The position numbers and the translations under genes are program-made. A model generated the notes under the pieces. It made no database searches. It saw only the letters and a list, made by a program, of their open reading frames with translations, and was not told where the DNA came from. This document shows, piece by piece, positions 16,670 to 26,520 of a DNA stretch of 64,000 bases (position 1 is its first letter; the number at the start of each line of letters is the position of its first letter). The stretch comes from Bacteroidota bacterium (lineage in GTDB: Bacteria; Bacteroidota; Bacteroidia; Sphingobacteriales; Sphingobacteriaceae), in assembly GCA_023450085.1 (NCBI GenBank), contig JAEXHI010000008.1:1-64000 (forward strand), given 5' to 3'.

Positions 16670-18115
16670 TTATTCAGCAGCTTCCTTTTTCTTATTAATC
16701 AACAAGTAAATAGGAAGGCCAAGCAACACAATAATGAGCCCAGGCCAAGTATATTGTTGTTTATAAATCAGTAATAAAATACAGAAAGCTGCACCAATCA
16801 ACAGATAAATAATGGGTGTAACTGGATACAACCATGTTTTGTAAGGTCTTTCCAAATCTGGTTTCTTTATCCTTAAATAGATTACTCCGAATACGGTAAT
16901 CATGTAAAAGACTACAATTACAAAAGAAATCATATCTAAAAGGTTGCCATACTGCCCACTCAAACACAATACCGCGGCCCAAATCCCTTGCATCCAAAGT
17001 GATTTCGCTGGTACACCATTTTTATTATTATGTAATGCAGCTTTAAAAAACATTCCATCTTTTGCCATGGTCTGGAAAACCCTTGCTCCCGCCAACACAA
17101 TCCCGTTCACGCAACCAAATGTAGAAATCATCACCAATACGGCCATCACGATGGTACCAATACCACTTCCGAAAATTTGTTCAGAAACCACTACCGCTAC
17201 CCTATCATTAGGCGCAAAAGCAATCCCTTCTCTATTCAAGGCATTGAGGTATACAAAATTCACCAATAAATAAAGAATCATTACCGCAGTAGTTCCTAAA
17301 ACCATAGAACGTACCACGTTTCTTTTAGGGTTTTCAATTTCTCCCGAAACAAAGGTTACGTTTTCCCAAGCCACACTTGAAAACACTGAGCCCACCATAG
17401 CAGCCGCAATACCACCCAATATGGCCATCCCAGAAATGGATTCCCATCCAGATTTCAGCAAATTACCACTTCCATCAGTTTTAAGGTTATTGAAAGCTCC
17501 CCATCCATAACTCATATTTTCTGACCAGAAATTACTCTTCACCAAAAGAAAGCCCAAAACGATTAGACCAATTAAAGCTACAATTTTAGAGCCTGTAAAC
17601 ACATTCTGCAACAGTTTCCCGCCTTCAACCCCTTTGGTATTGATATAAGTCAGCAACAAAATAACCACAATAGCTAAAATCTGTATCCATGTAATTTTAT
17701 ATCCACCACTTTGAAAAATTGGGGCAGCATCATTTAGCGCAGGAATCAAATAGGCGGTAAATTTACCAAAAGCCACGGCCACCGCGGCAATGGTACCGGT
17801 TTGGATTACCGCAAACAAGCCCCACCCATAAAGAAAGCCCATCATTTTACCAAAGGTTTCTTTTAAGTAAGTGTATTGCCCTCCTGCTTTAGGGAACATC
17901 GAGGAAAGCTCCCCATAAGAAATTGCAGCGGCCACCGTCATTACCCCAGTAATTAGCCATACCACAATTAACCAGTAGCCTGAGCCAAGATTTCGCATGA
18001 TATCTGCGCTTACGATAAAGATACCGCTACCAATCATTGAACCCATTACCAGCATTGCGCCATCAAAAAGACCCAATTTTCGTTTAGAAGAGACTTCTTC
18101 TTGTTGATTCTTCAT
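16670..18115 (-). CDS. APC-superfamily amino acid permease (LAT-like)
   Basis: 481 residues, about 12 membrane helices. Helix 1 holds the unwound substrate-binding GSMIGSGIF motif, and FPKAGGQYTYLKETFGK follows in the helix 3 region. The loop VFSSVAWENVTFVSGEIENPKRN matches the heterodimeric/LAT-type branch of amino acid transporters. Substrate unknown; neutral amino acids would be the first guess for this branch. Gene is monocistronic, flanked downstream by the palindromic repeats at 16483-16583. Confidence 0.85.
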   Translation of the reverse strand: MKNQQEEVSSKRKLGLFDGAMLVMGSMIGSGIFIVSADIMRNLGSGYWLIVVWLITGVMTVAAAISYGELSSMFPKAGGQYTYLKETFGKMMGFLYGWGLFAVIQTGTIAAVAVAFGKFTAYLIPALNDAAPIFQSGGYKITWIQILAIVVILLLTYINTKGVEGGKLLQNVFTGSKIVALIGLIVLGFLLVKSNFWSENMSYGWGAFNNLKTDGSGNLLKSGWESISGMAILGGIAAAMVGSVFSSVAWENVTFVSGEIENPKRNVVRSMVLGTTAVMILYLLVNFVYLNALNREGIAFAPNDRVAVVVSEQIFGSGIGTIVMAVLVMISTFGCVNGIVLAGARVFQTMAKDGMFFKAALHNNKNGVPAKSLWMQGIWAAVLCLSGQYGNLLDMISFVIVVFYMITVFGVIYLRIKKPDLERPYKTWLYPVTPIIYLLIGAAFCILLLIYKQQYTWPGLIIVLLGLPIYLLINKKKEAAE

Positions 18116-18327
18116 TTGTTTAGTTTAGTTTTTGGTTGTTACAGCTAAGATAGAAAAAGCATGTTAATAATTACTTTACCGCCAAGCATATTTAAAACAT
18201 ATGGTGATATAGAGGCTCATCAATCAAGTAAATTGTTACATGTAGCCGTTATATCCGCTTGGCTTTTACACCTTTTACAACTCGAATGGCAAGCGGAAGT
18301 TTTTTAGAAGCAAAGCAGAAAATATAT

Positions 18328-18358
18328 TGACAACCAACTATTTTTTTTTCTACCTTGT
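18328..18358 (+). promoter_or_regulatory. Possible promoter of the pyrophosphatase gene
   Basis: TTG at 18328-18330 and TACCTTG at 18351-18357, spaced about 20 bases, approximate the Bacteroidota -33/-7 elements. The start codon follows 42 bases later. Confidence 0.35.
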
Positions 18359-18399
18359 AGATTGAATATCAACTAAACAACTAAATATAAATTTAAACT

Positions 18400-20655
18400 A
18401 TGGATTTTTTACAAAACAATCTTATTTATGCTGTTCCTCTACTTGGCTTAGTAGGCATTTTGGTAATGGCGGTAAAAAGCGCCTGGGTAAACAAGCAAGA
18501 TGCTGGTGATGAAAACATGAAAGAGTTAGCCGGTTACATTGCAGATGGCGCTATGGCCTTCTTGAGAGCAGAATGGAAAATTTTGAGCATTTTTGCCGTA
18601 TTAGCCGCCTCACTACTAGCCTATTCAGGAACTGTGACCGAGGTACATGGCAAAGCAATTCATTCCAGCTGGATCATTTCTATCGCCTTTATTATTGGTG
18701 CTGTATTTTCTGCTACTGCTGGATACATAGGAATGAAAGTAGCAACCAAGGCCAATGTTAGAACCACACAAGCGGCCAGAACAAGTTTAAAACAAGCACT
18801 TAAAGTAAGCTTTACCGGCGGTACGGTAATGGGCTTAGGCGTTGCGGGCTTAGCAGTGCTCGGTTTAGGCGGCTTGTTCATCATTTTCTTAAAGTATTTT
18901 AATGTAATAGGTGCCAATAGCCATGAAATGAAAACCGCTATCGAGGTGTTGACTGGTTTTTCTTTAGGTGCCGAATCTATTGCGCTCTTTGCTCGTGTAG
19001 GCGGTGGTATTTACACCAAAGCTGCCGACGTTGGCGCCGACTTAGTAGGTAAAGTAGAAGCAGGCATCCCTGAAGATGATGTACGTAACCCCGCTACCAT
19101 TGCAGATAATGTGGGTGACAACGTAGGTGACGTAGCAGGTATGGGTGCCGATCTATTCGGTTCTTACGTAGCTACTATTTTAGCAACAATGGTGTTAGGA
19201 CAAGAAATTACAGTGACAGATAACTTCGGGGGAATGTCGCCTATTTTATTGCCAATGGTTATTTGCGGTTTGGGTATCGTTTTCTCTATCATCGGTACTT
19301 GGTTTGTAACCATTAAAGATGAAAAATCTAACGTACAAAATGCCCTTAACCTGGGCAACTGGTCGTCGATCATCATTACTGGGATCGCTTCTTTCTTCTT
19401 AGTGAAATGGATGTTACCAGAAACTTTAAGTTTACGTGGCTACGAATTTTCTAGCATCAACGTGTTTTATGCCATTTTAGTAGGTTTAGTAGTGGGTACT
19501 ATTATGAGTATCGTTACCGAATACTACACGGCCATGGGCAAAGGACCTGTTAACTCAATTATCCAACAATCTTCAACAGGTCACGCGACCAATATTATTG
19601 CCGGTCTTTCAGTAGGGATGAAATCAACCGTAATCCCAATTTTGGTATTGGCTGGTGGTATTATGGCCTCTTATTATTTTGCAGGCTTATATGGTGTAGC
19701 TATCGCTGCCGCAGGCATGATGGCTACTACCGCCATGCAATTGGCCATTGATGCCTTTGGTCCTATTGCCGATAACGCAGGTGGTATTGCCGAAATGAGC
19801 CAATTACCCCCAGAGGTTCGTGAACGTACGGATAATTTAGATGCTGTTGGTAATACCACTGCTGCCACAGGAAAAGGCTTTGCCATTGCTTCTGCCGCTT
19901 TAACTTCTCTAGCCTTATTTGCTGCATTTGTGGGCATTGCTGGCATTTCGGCCATCGATATTTACAAAGCACCTGTTTTAGCGGGCCTATTTGTTGGCGG
20001 GATGATTCCATTTGTATTTTCTGCACTTTGTATCCAGGCAGTAGGTAAAGCAGCCATGGACATGGTACAAGAAGTTCGTCGTCAGTTTAGGGAAATTCCT
20101 GGCATTATGGAATACAAAGCTAAACCTGAGTACGAAAAATGTGTGGCCATCTCTACACAAGCCTCTATCAGAGAAATGTTAATGCCTGGTGCCATTGCCT
20201 TAATTACACCTGTAATTGTAGGTTTCTTATTTGGCCCAGAAGTATTAGGCGGTCTATTGGCAGGAGTAACAGTATCTGGTGTTTTGATGGGAATTTTCCA
20301 ATCTAACGCTGGCGGTGCTTGGGACAATGCTAAAAAGTCATTTGAAAAAGGTGTAGAAATCAACGGCGAGATGTACTATAAAAAATCTGAACCACATAAA
20401 TCATCGGTAACTGGTGATACTGTTGGAGATCCTTTTAAAGATACCTCTGGTCCATCAATGAACATTTTAATCAAATTGATGTCGATTGTTTCCTTGGTAA
20501 TTGCGCCTTACATCGCTATTAATACTTCGCATGCTACAAATAGCACTGGAATGGAAGTTAAAAAAGAAATTAGGGTACAAAAAAGTGTTGATTCACTTGG
20601 TAACGAAACTATCGACACTTTGGTAAATGAAACCGATACAGTGATCAAAAACTAA
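18400..20655 (+). CDS. hppA: Membrane-bound ion-translocating pyrophosphatase
   Basis: 751 residues, about 16 membrane helices. Couples PPi hydrolysis to H+ and/or Na+ export. The catalytic signature DVGADLVGKVE near residue 211 is followed by NPATIADNVGDNVGDVAGMGADLFGSY acidic clusters. The second conserved site reads VGNTTAATGKG: Ala at the position that is Lys in K+-independent enzymes, so this should be a K+-dependent type. Whether it moves Na+, H+ or both cannot be decided here. The final 35 residues form a soluble charged tail (EIRVQKSVDSLGNETIDTL) not typical of the core family. Confidence 0.93.
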   Translation: MDFLQNNLIYAVPLLGLVGILVMAVKSAWVNKQDAGDENMKELAGYIADGAMAFLRAEWKILSIFAVLAASLLAYSGTVTEVHGKAIHSSWIISIAFIIGAVFSATAGYIGMKVATKANVRTTQAARTSLKQALKVSFTGGTVMGLGVAGLAVLGLGGLFIIFLKYFNVIGANSHEMKTAIEVLTGFSLGAESIALFARVGGGIYTKAADVGADLVGKVEAGIPEDDVRNPATIADNVGDNVGDVAGMGADLFGSYVATILATMVLGQEITVTDNFGGMSPILLPMVICGLGIVFSIIGTWFVTIKDEKSNVQNALNLGNWSSIIITGIASFFLVKWMLPETLSLRGYEFSSINVFYAILVGLVVGTIMSIVTEYYTAMGKGPVNSIIQQSSTGHATNIIAGLSVGMKSTVIPILVLAGGIMASYYFAGLYGVAIAAAGMMATTAMQLAIDAFGPIADNAGGIAEMSQLPPEVRERTDNLDAVGNTTAATGKGFAIASAALTSLALFAAFVGIAGISAIDIYKAPVLAGLFVGGMIPFVFSALCIQAVGKAAMDMVQEVRRQFREIPGIMEYKAKPEYEKCVAISTQASIREMLMPGAIALITPVIVGFLFGPEVLGGLLAGVTVSGVLMGIFQSNAGGAWDNAKKSFEKGVEINGEMYYKKSEPHKSSVTGDTVGDPFKDTSGPSMNILIKLMSIVSLVIAPYIAINTSHATNSTGMEVKKEIRVQKSVDSLGNETIDTLVNETDTVIKN

Positions 20656-20671
20656 AATGTTACTCAATAAG

Positions 20672-20697
20672 AGGGATTTTGCAAAAAATCCCTTTTT
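20672..20697 (+). terminator. Terminator after hppA
   Basis: AGGGATTTT/AAAATCCCT stem followed by T residues, 17 bases past the stop. Confidence 0.8.
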
Positions 20698-20776
20698 CAT
20701 TTATAGATATTTTTTTTTAGGTTTGGTCCGTTAATTTTTAAATCAACAAACTAACTAATCAACTAATTATTAATTT

Positions 20777-22210
20777 ATGAATTTAAGAAAGCCTATTGAT
20801 GTACTTGTTGCCGAATCGGCAGAAAGTGGCGAAGGCACTCTCAAGCGTACCTTAAGCAATAAGAGTCTTGTTGCCTTAGGTATTGGAGCAATTATTGGAG
20901 CAGGTTTATTCTCTTTAACAGGTATAGCTGCTGCAGAACATGCCGGACCCGCTGTAACATTATCATTCGTATTAGCAGCTATAGGCTGTGCTTTTGCGGG
21001 ATTATGTTATGCAGAATTTGCGTCGATGATACCTGTTGCAGGTAGCGCCTACACTTATTCTTATGCAACTATGGGCGAATTTATGGCTTGGATCATTGGC
21101 TGGGATTTGGTACTAGAGTATGCGCTAGGTGCCGCCACGGTAGGTGTATCTTGGTCTGGATATTTCAATAAACTATTGCACGAATTTGGCGTAGAACTAC
21201 CATTGTACCTCACCAAATCATTTGCTGAAGTTGACGGTGGCGGTATCAATTTACCTGCTATTGTGATTGTATCTCTACTTTCTTTATTATTAATGCGTGG
21301 TACAAAAGAGTCTGCAGGTCTTAACAATTTCTTGGTAATTGTAAAAGTAACCGTAGTAATTTTGTTCATCGCTTTAGGATGGAAATTCATCAATCCTGAA
21401 AACCACACGCCTTATATTCCTAAAAACACGGGCGTTTATGGCGAGTTTGGTATTTCTGGTATTGCTGCTGGTGCTGCCTTGGTATTCTTTGCTTTCATTG
21501 GTTTCGATGCCGTTTCTACCGCTGCACAAGAAGCTAAAAACCCACAAAAAGGGATGCCTATCGGTATCTTGGGTTCTTTAGCCGTATGTACCATTTTATA
21601 TGTTTTATTTGCTCACGTAATGACTGGTTTAGTACCTTTTGAAATTTTCAAAGGTGACGCTTCTCCTGCCGCTACCGCATTTAAAGTAACGGGTTATGGT
21701 TGGTTACAAATGGGCTTGATCATCGCTATTTTAGCAGGTTATACCTCGGTAATCTTGGTGATGTTAATGGGACAATCGAGAGTATTCTATACCATGTCTA
21801 AAGATGGTTTGTTGCCAAAATTCTTTGGTAGCATCCACGCTAAATACAGAACTCCTTGGAAAACCAACTTGTTCTTCATGGTATTCGTAAGTTTATTTGC
21901 AGGTTTTGTTCCAGTTACCGACTTAGGCCACATGGTATCTATCGGTACCCTACTAGCCTTCTCACTGGTTTGTATTGGCGTAATGATCTTGCGTAAAACA
22001 GATCCTGATAGAGAACGTCCTTTCAGAACCCCATTAGTTCCTTTAGTACCAATTTTGGGTATTGTTGTTTGTGTTTACTTAATGTATTCATTACCTATTG
22101 AGGCTTGGATCAGGTTAGCGATCTGGATGGCATTAGGTGTAGGCATTTACTTCTTCTACGGCAAGAAAAATTCGGTTTTAGGAAGAAAAGCTAGTGGTCA
22201 TAAAGAATAA
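20777..22210 (+). CDS. APC-superfamily cationic amino acid/polyamine transporter (CAT-like)
   Basis: 477 residues, about 12 membrane helices. The long N-terminal cytoplasmic segment (LKRTLSNKSLVALGIG) leads into helix 1 with GAIIGAGLFSLTG, and later helices carry PVAGSAYTYSYATMGEF, FFAFIGFDAVSTAAQEAKNP and a C-terminal PFRTPLVPLVPILGI block. These are hallmarks of the basic amino acid (CAT/TIGR00909-like) branch, distinct from the LAT-like permease at 16670-18115. Substrate inferred from family only. It follows hppA after a terminator, so is likely transcribed independently, and ends at a strong palindromic terminator. Confidence 0.85.
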   Translation: MNLRKPIDVLVAESAESGEGTLKRTLSNKSLVALGIGAIIGAGLFSLTGIAAAEHAGPAVTLSFVLAAIGCAFAGLCYAEFASMIPVAGSAYTYSYATMGEFMAWIIGWDLVLEYALGAATVGVSWSGYFNKLLHEFGVELPLYLTKSFAEVDGGGINLPAIVIVSLLSLLLMRGTKESAGLNNFLVIVKVTVVILFIALGWKFINPENHTPYIPKNTGVYGEFGISGIAAGAALVFFAFIGFDAVSTAAQEAKNPQKGMPIGILGSLAVCTILYVLFAHVMTGLVPFEIFKGDASPAATAFKVTGYGWLQMGLIIAILAGYTSVILVMLMGQSRVFYTMSKDGLLPKFFGSIHAKYRTPWKTNLFFMVFVSLFAGFVPVTDLGHMVSIGTLLAFSLVCIGVMILRKTDPDRERPFRTPLVPLVPILGIVVCVYLMYSLPIEAWIRLAIWMALGVGIYFFYGKKNSVLGRKASGHKE

Positions 22211-22233
22211 TTTCAACCATTTTTCATAGGTTT

Positions 22234-22262
22234 AAAAGCCCCGTACGTACGGGGCTTTTTTT
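22234..22262 (+). terminator. Strong palindromic terminator after permease
   Basis: AAAAGCCCCGTAC/GTACGGGGCTTTT perfect self-complement followed by T-run. Confidence 0.9.
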
Positions 22263-22440
22263 ATGCCCTATATTTAGTTAGCAAAGATACTCCCTTCACT
22301 ATCGAACAATTCAGTCCTGCTTTCGCTCATAGTCCTCGTTCGCTAAAGCTCACTGTGGGCTAATCCGCTCAATCAGGTTTATAAAACTAAAAGCTCTACA
22401 CAACACTAAAACCCTCATTCTTAACAAAAATTTAATCTTT
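22263..22440. other. Gene-free spacer with possible repeat fragment
   Basis: No gene between 22211 and 22502. A segment at about 22308-22376 (TTCAGTCCTGCTTTCGCTC, then CACTGTGGGCTAATCCGC) resembles the CCCTGCTTTGCGCTGCAATC sequence at 58809-58830, so this looks like another decayed dispersed repeat. Confidence 0.35.
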
Positions 22441-22502
22441 TAAATTTCAATTGCTGCACTTTTTTCCATAACATTAAGGACACACAAATTGAAATTTTAA
22501 TT

Positions 22503-23153
22503 ATGAAAAAACAATTATTAACCGCTATTGCGGTTGCCCTGTGCCTTTATGGCCACGCCCAAACAGAAAAAGGTAAAGTAGTTATTGGTGGAAGCCTAGG
22601 CTTCGGTTCAATGAATTACAAAGGGGACTCAGAACAAAAAGTAACTTCTTTTAATTTAGGTCCCTCCACTGGATTTTTTGTAGGGAAGAATGCTTTATTG
22701 GGTATAGAATTAAGATACTCGTACGAGAAAAGAAATCCTCTTAAAGTAATTACGGCTGCAAATGGAACGGTAATCACTAATGAAATTGGAGGAGATAAAA
22801 CCCATAATTATCTCATTAACCCTTTTTTCAGGTATTATCTAGATCTACACGAGAAGATAAAACTGTTTGGGCAAGTAAATGCTGGTGTCATGCTAGGTAG
22901 CACTAAAGAAATTATACCAACTGGCTCTTATAGTGCAAATAGAAAAACAACAAGTTATTTAGCAGGCATTCAACCTGGAATTGCTATTTTCCCTCATAAA
23001 AACATCGCTATTGAATTAAAGGTTGGATTATTCAACTATTTAAATCAGAAGTATAATTATACAAATCCAAATACTAAAGATTCTCGCATTCATCAATTTT
23101 CTTTTGGAAGCGACTTAAACCAGCCATCTCTGGGCATTAACTTCCATTTTTAA
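22503..23153 (+). CDS. Small outer-membrane beta-barrel protein, paralogue of 3467-4069
   Basis: 216 residues with signal peptide MKKQLLTAIAVALCLYGHAQ. The next residues, TEKGKVVIGGSLGFGS, parallel the barrel at 3467-4069, and both end in a NFHF/QFHF aromatic terminus and share a middle NPFFRYYLDLHEKIKLFGQ / APFGRYYVNLSEQFKFFGH segment. Alternating strands suggest an 8- to 10-strand barrel. Function unknown. It is single-gene, closed by a long terminator hairpin. Confidence 0.8.
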   Translation: MKKQLLTAIAVALCLYGHAQTEKGKVVIGGSLGFGSMNYKGDSEQKVTSFNLGPSTGFFVGKNALLGIELRYSYEKRNPLKVITAANGTVITNEIGGDKTHNYLINPFFRYYLDLHEKIKLFGQVNAGVMLGSTKEIIPTGSYSANRKTTSYLAGIQPGIAIFPHKNIAIELKVGLFNYLNQKYNYTNPNTKDSRIHQFSFGSDLNQPSLGINFHF

Positions 23154-23192
23154 TATTAATTACTTACACGCTTCCTTTTGGAGGCTTTAACC

Positions 23193-23230
23193 ATCCTTCG
23201 TTACAAGCTGTTTGTAACGAAGGATTTTTA
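23193..23230 (+). terminator. Terminator after barrel gene
   Basis: 12-base perfect stem ATCCTTCGTTAC/GTAACGAAGGAT (arms 23193-23204 and 23214-23225) with a 9-base loop, then TTTTATTTTT. Confidence 0.9.
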
Positions 23231-23331
23231 TTTTTCAAACGATCTGATAGTTACTCCAGCCTCGGTGCCAAATCGTCTTCTGAACTTTTTTATTCTCCTA
23301 CTTTTTCTTCAACTTTGTTGTATTCATATTT

Positions 23332-24198
23332 ATGCCAGCAGAGAAAAGAAAAGCCCCCATACGAAAAGTAAATCCAAGACCATCCACTCCAAGGAAAAAG
23401 AAAGGAAAACCTTTTCCAATGGCTTTAAAAATGGCCATAGCAGGCTTATTACTTATCCTGCTCTCCCCTTTTTATTATGGCTATATCCTAAGCGGTTTTG
23501 TATCTGCTTGGCGCTGGGTGAAAGATTATGGTCAGGACCCAAATTACAGAACGTACCATAGCTTCAATATCAAAATACCTAAAAAGCATACCGTGCATGG
23601 CATTGATGTTTCTTATTACCAAGGTAAAATTGATTGGCCTAAGGTGAAGGAAATGAAAGAGGATGAGGTGAAGATCAGTTTTGCATTTATTAAAGCTACG
23701 GAAGGACTTTTACTGGTTGACCCTTATTTTAAACGTAACTGGAGAGAAGCACCTAAAGCTGGTTTAATATGCGGTGCTTACCATTTCTTTAGACCACGAA
23801 AAGATGGAAAAGCACAAGCTAAATTCTTTTTACAGGTAGTGAATATCGAGAAAGGTGATTTGCCTCCAGTGGTAGATATTGAAAGTCTTGATGGTGTTAG
23901 CCCCGCTAAAATGCGATTGGAGCTTTCAGATTTCATCAATTATATAGAGATGAAAACCAAGGTGAAACCAATTATTTATACAGGCTTGAAGTTTTATAAA
24001 GACTACTTAGCGGGTGAATTTGACGAAAATCATCTCTGGATTGCACATTACTATCAGCCTAAATTAAATCTGGATAAAAACCTTTGGAAATTTTGGCAAC
24101 ATTCCGACAAAGCTAAAATTAATGGTATTGGCCATGTGGTAGATTTTAATGCTTTTAATGGGGACAGTACGCAATTGGCCAACATGTTGGTGAAATAG
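23332..24198 (+). CDS. Membrane-anchored GH25 muramidase (lysozyme)
   Basis: 288 residues. A basic cytoplasmic N-terminus (rich in Lys/Arg/Pro) is followed by one membrane helix at about 32-56 and then a GH25 domain from about residue 86. Catalytic-site features: HGIDVSYYQG with D92, FAFIKATEG, GAYHFF, and PPVVDIES with D182 and E184; FNGD closes the barrel. It should cleave N-acetylmuramic acid-GlcNAc bonds of peptidoglycan from the periplasmic side of the inner membrane. A role in the cell's own wall turnover is more likely than an effector role, because there is no secretion context. An overlapping frame starting at 23178 is not real, since it runs through a terminator. Confidence 0.88.
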   Translation: MPAEKRKAPIRKVNPRPSTPRKKKGKPFPMALKMAIAGLLLILLSPFYYGYILSGFVSAWRWVKDYGQDPNYRTYHSFNIKIPKKHTVHGIDVSYYQGKIDWPKVKEMKEDEVKISFAFIKATEGLLLVDPYFKRNWREAPKAGLICGAYHFFRPRKDGKAQAKFFLQVVNIEKGDLPPVVDIESLDGVSPAKMRLELSDFINYIEMKTKVKPIIYTGLKFYKDYLAGEFDENHLWIAHYYQPKLNLDKNLWKFWQHSDKAKINGIGHVVDFNAFNGDSTQLANMLVK

Positions 24199-24463
24199 GT
24201 TCAACGATTATTTTCCTTTACATCAGTTCTAAATAGGTATTTTGAAAGCTACCTATTTGTTAAAATTGACTTGCAAACCTTAAAGCGAAGCACTAGCTTT
24301 GATCCATTAACGCTCGGACTTCTCAAAAGATTTTCCGAAAAATTTCATTAAAAACAACAAGGTCTTTTTTATAGTGTGTAAGCCGTCTACTTTACGAGGT
24401 ATTTGCACCGTATGAATGAGAAATATAAATAAAATGGTAGGCAAGGCTGAAAGAAAAACAACA

Positions 24464-25063
24464 ATGAAAAAAACAGTATATATATTAACTTTCTTTTTGC
24501 TCAGCTTGATAAGTTGTTCAACAAATACTAAACCGTCTTCCAACTCAACAATAACAGAAAATGAGCAGCAGGTCAATTCAGGAAACAATTTTGAGAACTA
24601 CTTAAAAACCTTGGATCAAATTCCCCTACCTCTTTTACATAATCCACATGGACAACTTCCAGCACTTTCGAAACATTACGACAAGCAAGCTTTTGAAAAA
24701 TACAAACACGTTTGGACAAGTCAGCCTTTAGGCATTTTGTTTAATGATGATAAATTTGTAGCATTAATTGACTGTTCAATTGGAGACTTTGGACTTGCTC
24801 CTTTTATAATGACCTATGACAAGAAAGGCAACAAAATTGACTCATTGGGGCCATACAAAAAAACTGCGGAAGATATGGGCTATAGTGCTATTGAATATTT
24901 GACGATAACTAATGATAAAACAATTATTGTTAGGGACTCCATAACGAGTTATGACTTAAAGCCGGATAGCTCAGACATTGACAAAACTAGTAAGAAAGTG
25001 ACCACTAGCATTACTAAATACATCATAAATGCTAATGGCTATTTTAAACAACAAAAACCATAA
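24464..25063 (+). CDS. Lipoprotein of unknown function
   Basis: 200 residues counted from the ATG at 24464, which gives a lipoprotein signal with lipobox SLISC. A 16-codon upstream extension is charged and unlikely. A Ser/Thr/Asn-rich linker (NTKPSSNSTITENEQQ) precedes a compact domain with WTSQPLGILFNDDKFVALIDC and FIMTYDKKGNKIDSLGPY. This pattern of a tether, then a 'no motif' domain with paired strands, matches many Bacteroidota orphan lipoproteins. It begins a block of five poorly known genes reading rightward (24464-27791). Confidence 0.7.
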   Translation: MKKTVYILTFFLLSLISCSTNTKPSSNSTITENEQQVNSGNNFENYLKTLDQIPLPLLHNPHGQLPALSKHYDKQAFEKYKHVWTSQPLGILFNDDKFVALIDCSIGDFGLAPFIMTYDKKGNKIDSLGPYKKTAEDMGYSAIEYLTITNDKTIIVRDSITSYDLKPDSSDIDKTSKKVTTSITKYIINANGYFKQQKP

Positions 25064-25092
25064 AGGCCACCCACCAATAACAGCGTAATTTT

Positions 25093-25593
25093 ATGGTAGC
25101 TGCTAAATACACAATTTTCGAACCTTCCACTACAAATTTTAGTTTAAATCGAAATATCATCGCCTATAGTCTAGTGTTTTTTGGATTTGCTACAATGCTA
25201 ACCCCAATTGAAGTCAATGAAACTTTTCGGATTTTTTACATCCTAATCACCTTCGTTGTTTTTCTATATTTTCTCATCACAAATTTATGGTCTTACCAAC
25301 CTCTTAATGGTGAGCTCAAAGGCGAACTAGAATTTAAACTGAACGCTGTAATTATTAATAGTCAAGAATTTAAGATTGCTGAACTCAGCAACATTTACCT
25401 ACATTATGAAGACTATTTTGGGGAAAGAAAGCATTATACAAAAGGAGACTTAACCCAAAATCTTCGACAAGGGGTAGGAAACTATATTACTTTTTCAGAT
25501 GCCTCAAACGTCGCACACATTTACTATTTGAAAATTGAGAATAAAGAAGACGCTTTAAACTTATTACCTTTTATAAATAACTATAATTCTTAA
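25093..25593 (+). CDS. Hypothetical protein with two membrane helices
   Basis: 166 residues. Two hydrophobic segments at about 21-40 and 46-66 are followed by a cytoplasmic-looking domain with short beta strands (GELEFKLNAVIINSQEFKIAE) and an HYEDYFGERKHYTKGD loop. This arrangement resembles small membrane proteins with a PH-like (bPH/YcxB-like) domain, but the match is only by shape. It starts 30 bases after the lipoprotein stop, so the two could be co-transcribed. Confidence 0.6.
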   Translation: MVAAKYTIFEPSTTNFSLNRNIIAYSLVFFGFATMLTPIEVNETFRIFYILITFVVFLYFLITNLWSYQPLNGELKGELEFKLNAVIINSQEFKIAELSNIYLHYEDYFGERKHYTKGDLTQNLRQGVGNYITFSDASNVAHIYYLKIENKEDALNLLPFINNYNS

Positions 25594-25653
25594 GTTTAGC
25601 AAAAAAATTCTGCTAAGAATTAACTATAAAAATATAAAAAGCAGCAAAACACA

Positions 25654-26520
25654 ATGAGCAAACTATTGACAATCATATTAGGACTTTTAACCATTTCAAC
25701 CTTTGGACAAACAGTTAACCTTAAATGGAAAATCGGAGAAAATGAAAAACTAAACTACCTAACGGTAATGAGTGATATTGACACCTCTAAAGTTGAAATA
25801 AACTTTAATAACCTTTTTAAAGCACTTTCTGACAGTACAGGAAAAGGATTGTCAGAAACTAAAAACCTCTTTAAAGAGCTGAATAAAGCTATGCAAAATA
25901 TGGACTATATTTCAACGCTTACCAATAAGGGTAACAATGTTATCGACATCGTAATGACTGCCAGACCGAAAGAAAAAACAAACCAAGATCCCAAAGACAA
26001 CAGTAAACAAAATGAAATATCGAAAATGATGCAATCGATTAACCAAGGTGTAGTGCTTAGGGGCTCAGTTTATGCAACTGGGGGTATTCATAGCTTTTGG
26101 GTAAAAAGTAATCAGAAAAATTTAATCTCAACTTTTTTTGAGCTTCCTACAAAACCATTAAAAATTGGCGACACATGGAAACTTGACATTAGTTTAATTG
26201 CCAACGACCAAAATTTCACTTGTGACAGTTCATATAAAATCAATGAAGTTACTTTAACAGATATTAAAAAGTACAAAGGAGAAACACTTGCAGTTATTAA
26301 ATACAATATAGTCGAATATGTTAACGGAACGTTCAATTCGCCAAGTTTTATGGGTAGTGGCGGCGAACAAAAGACAATGATGAAATTTACACATCAGGCA
26401 ATTGCTGAATTTTCCGTCGACAAAGGACGATGGATTTCATATGACGGAATTATGAGTTTGGATGCTACAGGCTTTATGACAACAAAAAAGAAAACCAAGT
26501 TTACATTAATCAAAGAATAG
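25654..26520 (+). CDS. Secreted hypothetical protein (DUF6263-like)
   Basis: 288 residues with a signal peptide ending TFGQ. The mature region starts VNLKWKIGENEKLNYLTVM and later has PTKPLKIGDTWKLDISL and a C-terminal strand-rich half ending MSLDATGFMTTKKKTKFTLI, which fits the pattern of DUF6263-type periplasmic proteins. The internal helical stretch (FKALSDSTGKGLSETKNLFK) is Lys/Ser rich. Function unknown. Confidence 0.6.
   Translation: MSKLLTIILGLLTISTFGQTVNLKWKIGENEKLNYLTVMSDIDTSKVEINFNNLFKALSDSTGKGLSETKNLFKELNKAMQNMDYISTLTNKGNNVIDIVMTARPKEKTNQDPKDNSKQNEISKMMQSINQGVVLRGSVYATGGIHSFWVKSNQKNLISTFFELPTKPLKIGDTWKLDISLIANDQNFTCDSSYKINEVTLTDIKKYKGETLAVIKYNIVEYVNGTFNSPSFMGSGGEQKTMMKFTHQAIAEFSVDKGRWISYDGIMSLDATGFMTTKKKTKFTLIKE

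Noticed and set aside
23178..23561. Open frame of 127 codons on the plus strand
   Set aside because: It runs through a strong terminator (23193-23230) and overlaps the well-supported GH25 gene in another frame.
24307..24588. 93-codon minus-strand frame
   Set aside because: It overlaps the lipoprotein gene start on the other strand. The tail (VDGLHTIKKTLLFLMKFFGK) looks protein-like but matches nothing I recognise.
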